From positions 1 to 20,816 of the forward strand of contig CAMPKJ010000064.1 of the NCBI GenBank assembly GCA_946887105.1: a stretch of 20,816 nt of DNA, given 5' to 3'. The notes beneath the pieces are model-generated. The model did not search any database and was not told the DNA's origin. It worked only from the letters and a program-made list of their open reading frames with translations. Below are positions 9,301-18,300 of this stretch, one piece after another. The translations under genes were made by a program, and so were the position numbers. Positions within the stretch are counted from its first letter, which is position 1, and every line of letters begins with the position of its first letter. Source of the DNA: an uncultured Acidobacteriota bacterium. Its GTDB lineage: Bacteria > Acidobacteriota > Thermoanaerobaculia > Gp7-AA8.

Positions 9301-12300
9301 GACGTCAGCACGTCCTTCGCCGCGCCGCCGGAGCTCGTGGCCGTGACGCGCACGCGGAAGAGCTGTCCGTCGGTCGCATTCGCGGGAATGACGAACGTCC
9401 CTTCGAAGAGGTCGTTGCCGAGCGATGTGACGGCGAGCGCCGTCTGCGTGTCCTCGTCGGACATGGTCACGCTCTGCAGCGGATTCTGTGCGTTGGCCGG
9501 TTTCGCGGTGACGCGGATCTTCACCGCATGACCCGCCGGGAACATCGCGCCGGACGACGCGCAGTTCAGCGTCAGCAGCGGAGCGTTCGCGTCGATGATC
9601 GGCTTGATCGTCAGCGTCACCGGCGGCGCGACGGTGGTGTTGCCCGCATAGTCCTTCGCGCTGATGGTGAGCTGGCGGGGCGTGTCCTGTTCGCCGTCGA
9701 CCGGCGGCGCGGTGATGTCCGCGCGCCACTCGTTCGAACCGGCCACCGGCGTCAATGCCACCGGGGTCAGACCTTCGAATTGCGCGGACACTTCCTTGAC
9801 CCGCACTTCGGCGTCGGTGACGGTGACGCGCACCGGCACCTTGTCGATGCCCTCGGCGTACGCCGTGCCGGCCGCCGGGGAGTCGATCGTCACCTGTGGC
9901 GCGACGGTGTCGGCGCGGATCGTCACGGTCTGCTGCGCGATGGTCGGCGTCCGCCCCGGGAAGTTGTCGCCGACCGTCACGTCGATCGTCAGCGAGCCCG
10001 CCGCGACTTCGGGCGCGACGGTGACGGTGAAGATCGAGGTCGCGCCCGGCGCATTCGGCGTGAACGTCTGCGTCTTGATCGACGTGCCGTTGAGCTTCGC
10101 GTCGAACGCAACCGTCTTCACCGCGATGTCGTCGCTGGTCACGACGGTGGCGGTGACGTCGCGGCCGGCGTGAATCGACGTGTCCGGCGCGATGGTGAAG
10201 CTGCTGATGACCGGCGCGGCGTTCTCGGTGATGTTGAACGTCCGCGACGGCATCGCGTACATGCGTCCGGCGCGATCGGTGATGGCGATCTGCAACGTGG
10301 CCGGCCCGAGCGGCGTCGTGGACGGAACCGTGAGCGTGGCGTTCGTGGCCGGCGTGGTGATCGGGTAACTGGCGAACGTCGCGATGCGCGGCGTGCTCTC
10401 CGGCGACCAGGTCAGCTTCACCTCGCCGACACCGGCGGCCGCGGTGGCGGTGTACGTCACCCCGACCGTGGTCTCGCGAATGACGTTCCCGCCGGCCGCC
10501 GGCGTGCTGCTGATGTCGAGCTGCGCCTGTTCGTCGTGCAGCACGACCGCCGAGGTTGGGTCGATGGTCATCGCCGACTTGTCGTCGACGACGCCGCCTG
10601 CAGACACGTGCTCGTCGAACGCGAGCAGTGCATACCGGCCGGCGGTCACTTTGTCGAACGCCAGCATGCCGGCGTACGGCATCGCCTGCGACGTCGCGAC
10701 ATCGAGCAGGCTGCCGTCCGCCGGATCGGTGTGCAGGCTCTTCGCGTCGGCCGAGATGCCGGTGACCGTGTACGCGCGCGCACCAATGACGAGCTCCTCG
10801 CCGATCATCCAGCGATCGAAGGTGCGCGAGAGATCGGTGAGCTGGTTCGCCGCAATCGACGTCGACGTGCCGCTGCCGATGCGGCCGAGCGGCGTCGGAC
10901 GCGTGGGACGGAGCCAGCCGGCGACGATGAGCTCGCCCTGTTCCTGTCCCGGCCTGCGAATGAAGATCGTCCCCGCGCCGCCGTCGAGTGAGGTCGGAGG
11001 ACGGCCACCGCGCGCTTCGATCGTGCTCGTGCCGAGGTCGAGCTTCGTGGTCGCGGAGATGGCGATGCGCCCGCCGCCGGCGGCGTTGTCACCGCCGTTC
11101 GCGGAGACGATGGCAGCGGGGCCGAACGCGGCGTAGTCCGCCGCAATGCGCACGCTGCCGCCCGCACCCGCCCACCAATAGACTCCGACCGTGTTTCCGC
11201 CGTCTGCGCGCACGGCGCCGCTGAAGACGGCGGTGCCGGCAACGAGCGACACCGCGCCGCCGCCCGATGCACCGCGACGCACCCCGTTACTCTGTCCGCC
11301 GCCGCCCGCTCCGAGTTCCGTAGGCGCGAAGATCGAGCCGTAGGTCGCGCCGATGCCGCCGACTCCCGCATGAGAGCCTGACGACGTGTCGTCCGCGCCA
11401 CCGACGTTCGTATTTCCAACCGTGCGGCCGCGCACGTCCGCGTTCACGCCGTCGCTCGTGGTCACCCAGCCGCCGACGTAACCCTTCTCACTGACGTTGA
11501 CGCTCGAGTCGCAATCGACGTACGTCACGCCGCTGGTGGTGATGTCGAGGCGGAACTCGCGGGCGATGGTCGTGGGCAGCGTTTCCACGCGCGCGCCGTT
11601 CAGCACGAGCAGGTTCTGGAGCGTGAGCGGCACCTGCGGCGCGAGCACGGCGCCGCTGCCGATCAGGACGATGGTGGTGTCGTGGAAGCTGGCCGCCTCC
11701 GCCGCGGTGATGGCTTTCGGATCGGTGAACGTGAAGTCGGCGTTCACGAGCTGGAGCGTGATCGGCAGCTCGATCGTGTGCGCGGCGACCGTGTCTTCGA
11801 CGATCGCGGTGATCGTCAGCGGTCCCGCCGGCGGCGTCTGCGCGAACGTGTACGTCGCGCCGTACTGCGTGCCCGAGATGAGCGCGCCCGTCACGGTCTG
11901 GCTGCCAACCCGGAACGTCACCGCGCGCACGTCTTCATCGACGACGTTCACGCGCAGCTTCAGCGCGAATCCATTCGCCAGCGCCGGCAGCGCGGCCTTG
12001 TCCATCGGGCAGATCCACGCCACCTTCGGCGCGTCGGGATCGTTCACGCCGCGATACAGCACGTCGTGCGTCTTCGAGCGCGTGTTTCCATTGAAGTCTT
12101 TCGCCGTGACCACGATCGGCACGAGCGCATCCTCGGCCTTCGCGCGCGCTTCGACCGGCACCGACCGGAACGTCGTCCCGACACGCGACGCCATCGCGTA
12201 CGACACGCCGTCGACGAAGAACGCCACCGTCTCGACGCCCGTCTCCGCGTCGCTGACGACCGCCTCGATCACGAACACGTCCGCGTTCAGGAAGATCGTG

Positions 12301-15300
12301 TCCGCCGCGGGCGCGATCGAGAGGATCTCCGGCGGCACGAGATCCGCCGCGATGTCGATCGTCGCGGCCGCGGGCGCCGAGGCCAGGCCGCGCACGTCGG
12401 TGACGGTCGCGGTGAGCGTCACACGCTCGCCTGCCTTCGCATCGTTCGGCAGCGCGCGGCTGAACGACACCTCGGGCCAGGAGCCGTTCGCGAGCCGCGT
12501 GTACGACTGCGTGACGTTCGCGGTCTCGATCGTACCGTTGTTCTTCGGAATCGAGAACGTCAGGGTGACGCTCGCGAAGGAGCCTTCGTCTTCGAATGTC
12601 ACCAGCGCGCCGATCGTGCTCGACGGATACGCGGACGGCTGCCGCGGGGTGACGAGCACGTTCGCCGGCGCCGCGTTCGGCTTGACGGTCCAGGTGATGG
12701 TCGACTTCGGTCCGCGATTGCCCGATGCGTCGTACGCCTGCGCGCCCACGGTCAGCGTGGCACCGCTCGGCGGCGCCTCGGGTCCGAGGATCTTCGCGAA
12801 GAACGGCGTCTGCTGGACGATCGCGAACGGCGTCTCCGTCCCGTCGGCGGCGACGGTGAAGTACTCGACCTTTTTCACGTCGCTGGCGATCGCGCCAGTC
12901 GCGCTGCCGTTGCGAAGCTCGATGCGGATCTCGTATTCCGATCCGGAGACGAGTTGCTCGCTCGACGGCGGCGCGAGGAAGACGACATGCGGCGCGACTT
13001 CATCGAAGGAGAAGAAGTGGAACCTCTGCTCGCCGAGCGTGTTGCCCTGCGGATCGCGCACGCCGCTGAACGTCACGCGATAGAACGACTCGGCCACGAT
13101 CGCTTCGTTCGGCGCGATGAAGAGCGTCATGTGCGTCGGATCGAGGAACGCGTGCGCGGGGAGTTGGCGTTCGACCGCGGCATTCGATCCGCCGGGCGCG
13201 ACGAGCTTGTCGACGCGGATCAGCCACGGCGACTCGGCGATCGGCTCGTTGAAGCGGAACTCGAACGTCGTGGCCGCGGGAATCGGGCTGGCGGGCAGCA
13301 CTTTCTGCACGCGCGGCTCCGCGTAGTCGGAGGTCGTGAACGTGAAGCCGCGCGTCGACGGCAGGCGATGTCCGGAGATGTCGGTGACGTTGTTCGAGAC
13401 GATGACGCGATAAAGCGTGTTGCTGCGCAGCAATCCGCCGAGCGGCGTCATCGTGACGGTCGATCCGCTCGAGGCGAGCGCGCAGGAAACGGCGCCGCCG
13501 TCGGTATCGATGAGCTGGAAGTGCTGCGGCAGAATGGTCGCGGCGCGGACCGGCTCGCTGAACGTGATGGTGATGCTCGCGTCGGGCGAGACGTCGATCG
13601 CTCCGTCCGCGGGAAGGATGCCGGCGATCTGCGGCGCGGTGGCGTCGAGCTTCACATGCGGCGCTTGCACGACGCCGTCGCCGGCCTGCAGCGATCGCGA
13701 CGTGCTGCCTCCGACCGTCGCGTCGTCCGGTCCGATGAAGACCAGGTTCACGATCGTTGCACCGCTGCCTTGCGTCGGGATGCCGAGGAACGTGTAGCGG
13801 CCGTCGCCGTCGGTGCGAGCTTCCGCGGTCTGATTCGCGAACGTCGCCACGACACGCGTGCCGATCGACGGACCGCCTGCTTCCGCTTCGACGGTGCCGG
13901 TCACGCCTGCATAGGTTCCGAGCGCGATGCTGGCGGTCACGGGAACGGACTGGCGTTGCAGCGTGACGGATGCGGTGCCGGTGAACTTGCCGTCGATCGA
14001 TTCGGCCTGCACGTACACGCCGCCGAGGCGCACGCCGCGCACGATCACTTGGCCGGTGAGGTCGGTGTAGACGGTGAAGCTCTTGCCGGCGCCGTGCAAC
14101 ACCACCTTCGCGCCGTTCGCGGGCGCGCCGCCCTGCGTGACGTTCACGCGTACTTCGCCGTACGCGGGATAGACGTAGATCAATGGATCGGATGCGGAGC
14201 CTTTCGGGAAACTGCCGCCGAGACTGATGGAGGGGCTGCTGTCGCCGGGCTGCCAGAGATTCACCCCGTAGCCGGCCTGCTCGAACGCGTTCTCGAACGC
14301 GATCGGATTCCCCTGCGCCTGCCGCTCGTATTCGCAATGCCGCGCGCCGGCGAGATCGCGATAGCAGCGCTGGACCGCCTCCGCGCGCAACGGCGGCGCG
14401 AGCACCTCGGACCGATTGCCGAAATCGTCCGGAAGATACGCGGCGAAGTGCAGCGTCTCGGTCGGCTCGAGCAGCATGTGCACGGTGCGGTGCGGATCGA
14501 GCACGGTCAGCGAACGCTCTTCGTGCGCGCGGCGATTGGTGAGCGTGTCCTTCGCGTCGAGCGCGAACGAACCTTCGCGCACGCCCAGGAAGAGGAACGC
14601 GCCGTTCACGTCCGTCGATGATTGCGTCTGATAGTTCGACGCCGTGAGCCGTACGTGCGATCCGGGCACCGGCGCGTTGCCGTTCTCCGGATCTTTGAGC
14701 GTGCCGTCGACGGTGCCGCTGAACTCGAGCTCGAGCCGCGCGGTGCCGATCGCGTCGCGCGGCACCGAGATCGACTCGCTCCTGCTGGTCTTGCCGAGCG
14801 CCTTCGAATTCGCCGAGTCCGTATACGTCCCGACCGGCAGCTCGTCGAACTGCACGGAGCCGGTGGCGTCGGTGCTGCCGAAGTCGAACGCGCGGCCGCC
14901 GCCGGCGTAGAGGCTGACCTCCGCGTTCTGCACCTGCGCGTACGACTGGTTCGGATCGACGACGGTGATCTTCGCGGAGCCGACGCCGCCGAGGCCGCCG
15001 GTGACGGCGATGTACGCCTTCGGTGCGGCTTCCTGACCTTCCTCGTCGATGCGGCCGGTCCAGTCTCCGCGCAGCTCTTCGTTGCCCGCGTCCCAGCCGC
15101 TCGCGCGCAGCGAGCCGACGAAGACGTTGTTGATCACGAAGCGCCCGCTGATGTCGGTGCGGAGCGGCGCGGCCGGCGCGCCGAAGGTGCGGTTCGGGAA
15201 ATCGAGCTCGCGCAGATAGAACTTCGCCAGCGGGACCGGCGCGTTGTCGCTGTAGTCGTTCGGCGTGTCGTCGGCGATGTTGTTCGCAGCGTTGTCGGGA

Positions 15301-18300
15301 TCGAACTGTTTGTAGTCCTTGTAGACCACCTGCCCGTCGACGAGGCCCCGCTTGCGCAGCACGACGGCCATGTTCTCGACGACGCCGCCGTTCACCGGCG
15401 TGCGCGCACTCGAGAAACCGGTGCGATAGATCTCGCTCTGCGTGACCTGAGCGGTGACGGTGACGTTGGTGTTGCTCGGCTGGTCGGTGAATTCGAAGCG
15501 CCCGTCGGGTCCGGTGACGCGCGAGCCCGGATCGCTGCGGCCGTTCGCGATGGTCACCGTGGCACCGGCCACCGGCGTGACGCCGTCGATCGCGTACACG
15601 GTTCCGCGCACGGTGGCGAGCGTGTTGAGCTGCAGCGTGTGATCGTTCAGCGCACCGTCATAAGCGAGCTGCGAATGCGCGGCCGCGTAGCCATACTGCG
15701 GATGCGCGCTCGCGGCCTGGTACGGCGTCAGCGCGGGGATCTTCGTGAAGACCGCGCGATCGGCTTCGCCGTTTTTCTCGGTCGACTGCTCGAGCGTGAG
15801 CGGCACCGTCGACTGCTCGCCTTCGTACCAGACCGGATACGTGATCGACACCGGCGTGATGAGGTCGAGCTGCGAGCGGACTTTGACGCGCACCGTCCCT
15901 TCGCCCGGCAGCCGCAACGTGAGCGCGGCGATGTGTCCGTTGAACGCGACGCCGATGCGTCCGCCGGCCATCTGATCGCCATACGGGCGCGGATCGGGCG
16001 AGCCATCGGTGGGACGCAATCCGCTCGGCACCGCCAGGATCTCGTGCGTCGATCCGACCGACACGTTCGCGAGCTCATAGACGCCCACGCCCACCGGCTG
16101 CAGCACGTCGGCCGGAAATCCGGGACGGATCACGCGATAGCCAACCACCGGCGCGCCGCCCGCGCTGAGCAGATGCACGCGGATCTTGCCGTGTCCGCGG
16201 TCGAATGCGTTGATGAAGAACGCGACGTGATTCGGACCCGCTTCGGTGAGCGTCGGGACGACGGTGGTCTTCACGCGCTGCGTGGCCGGGTCGTAGGCGG
16301 TGATGTTGCGGTTGCTGAAGACCAGCGGCAGCTCTTCGTACGTGAACCGCCCTTCGGCGTCGGCGGTGACGACGCGGTACCCGTCGATCTTCACCAGCGC
16401 GCCCGGCACACGCTCGTTCACGCCCGGCTGCAGCGGGTTCTCGCGCCACACTTCGCCGGTGAGCGTGGTGAACTGCAGCGCCGGCTGGATGAGGAAGAGC
16501 AGGTTCGCTTCGCGGACTTCGTTCGCTTTGAGATCGAGATCGACCGCGACCGATTGCCGCGCCACCGCCCACTCCTCCGCGAGCACGGACACGAATCCGG
16601 CGGGCACTTTGTCGAACTCGAAACGGCCGTTCACATCGGTGAAGCCGTCGGTCAGGCCGTAGCCCTGGCTGTACACGCCGACGTGGACACCGCCCATCGG
16701 CGCGTTCGTATCCGAGCGGCGCACCACGCCGTGCACTTTCCCCAGTCCGGGGAACGGCTGGCGGAAGATGCTCAGGTTCTGCGTGACCAGCTGGCCGGGC
16801 GTGGCGATCTCGTTCGCGGCGTACGTGACGTTGCCGGCGTCGTCCTGCGCGCTGAACGTGAGCGGTCCGACCGGCAGGTCTTCGATGCGATAGAAGCCCT
16901 GCGCGTCCGACTTCGACGTGCGCAGTTGCGAGAACATCGTGCTGCCGATGGTCACGGTGACGTTCGCGGCAATGCTGCCGTCGTCGTAACGCACCGTTCC
17001 CTGCGCGGCGCCGCGGCCGAGGTACTGCAGGCTGACGAAACGGACCTCGCCGGGCAGACGCACGGCGCCTTCCGCTGACGTCTTGCCGTGGACGCTGGAG
17101 AAGCCTTCGACGCGATACGCGCCGGTCCAGCCGGCATCGATCTGGCGGCGCACGAACTCGAACAGGAACGCGCCGTCGGACCGCGAGACGTCGTATTGCG
17201 GTGTGCCGCCCGGATCGATGCTGAGGACGTTGGGCAGATATTGACGAAGGGTCACGTCGACGCCGGCGATCGGTGTGTTGTCGCCCTTGACCACCTTGCC
17301 GGCCACGATGCCCGCGGGCGCGTCGTTGTCGATCGTCGGCGTGACGGTTCCGGCGAAAGCGACGTCGATGCGGTAGGTCGCGTTCTGCGAGAGCGTGTGA
17401 TCGAAGGTGGTGTTGACGGTGCGCCGGTCGTCCTGCAAGGCGGCGGCGGAGATCGGCCGCGGGCCGTCGTAGACCACGCCATCGCGATTGAAGTCGATGC
17501 TGCCGGTGAACTGCGTGCGCAGATCGACTCCCGGCTGGACGTCGATCGGACGATTGAAGAGCACGGAAACCTTGTGGCCGTCTTCGTCGAGGTGCAGGTC
17601 CTGGCGCGCGCCGGCGATGCGCAACGGCGCGGGCTCGACGGTGGTGACGGAGCCGGTCGCGGCGATGCTGCCGTCCTCGCGGATGGCATCGAGGGACGTC
17701 GCGCCGCGCGTCAGGGTGATGGTGACGGCGGTGTCGAGCTGGAAATGGGCGCGTTTGAGGCGGCCGTCGGTGACGTCGGGATAGAGGAGGTCGAGCTGGT
17801 AGGCACCGCTGAGCGAAGGTGTGACCCTCACGTCGATGTCTTCGGTCCAGCGGCCGATCAGGGCGAGCTCCCCATCGCCGAAGCGGGAAATGTCGGAAAA
17901 CGGAATCTCGCGCAGCCACGCCGTCGCTTCGTTCGGGTGTTCGGTGCGCCGTCCGCTAGCGTGGCCTCGGAGCGCGATCGTGGCGCCGCCCTCGGTCAGG
18001 GCGGCCACGAATCCACCGCGATGGGCGGTGGCTCTCGCGAAGGCGTCTAGGAAAAGGGAAGGTGTGACCCCATCAATGAGAGCGTTGGCTTCGAGCTCGC
18101 GGATCACCGCGGCGCCGGCGCTGCGTCCCGAGGGCTCCTGGCGGCGCAGTTCGTCCCACTCGCTCAGCTCGTAGCCGCCGTTCCCGAGGAGGTCGAGGGC
18201 CAGGTGGGCGATCGAATCGCGCTTCTCTTCCGGCTTGCTGTCGGTGATGAAGATGCGCTGGCCGGCACGGGCCAGGTCGACCGCGCGCTGGAAGACGTCC

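Noticed and set aside
11682..14621. 979-codon open frame on the plus strand, followed in the same frame by another of 818 codons (14622-17078)
   Set aside because: Both lie antisense to the giant gene, read as Arg-rich low-complexity protein and have no recognisable domain. In GC-rich genes the opposite strand stays open by codon bias alone.
17470..17500. DFNRDGVVYD as a dockerin or EF-hand calcium loop
   Set aside because: Only a single loop, without the second copy or the position-12 acidic residue; it lies inside a beta-rich domain and probably arises by chance.
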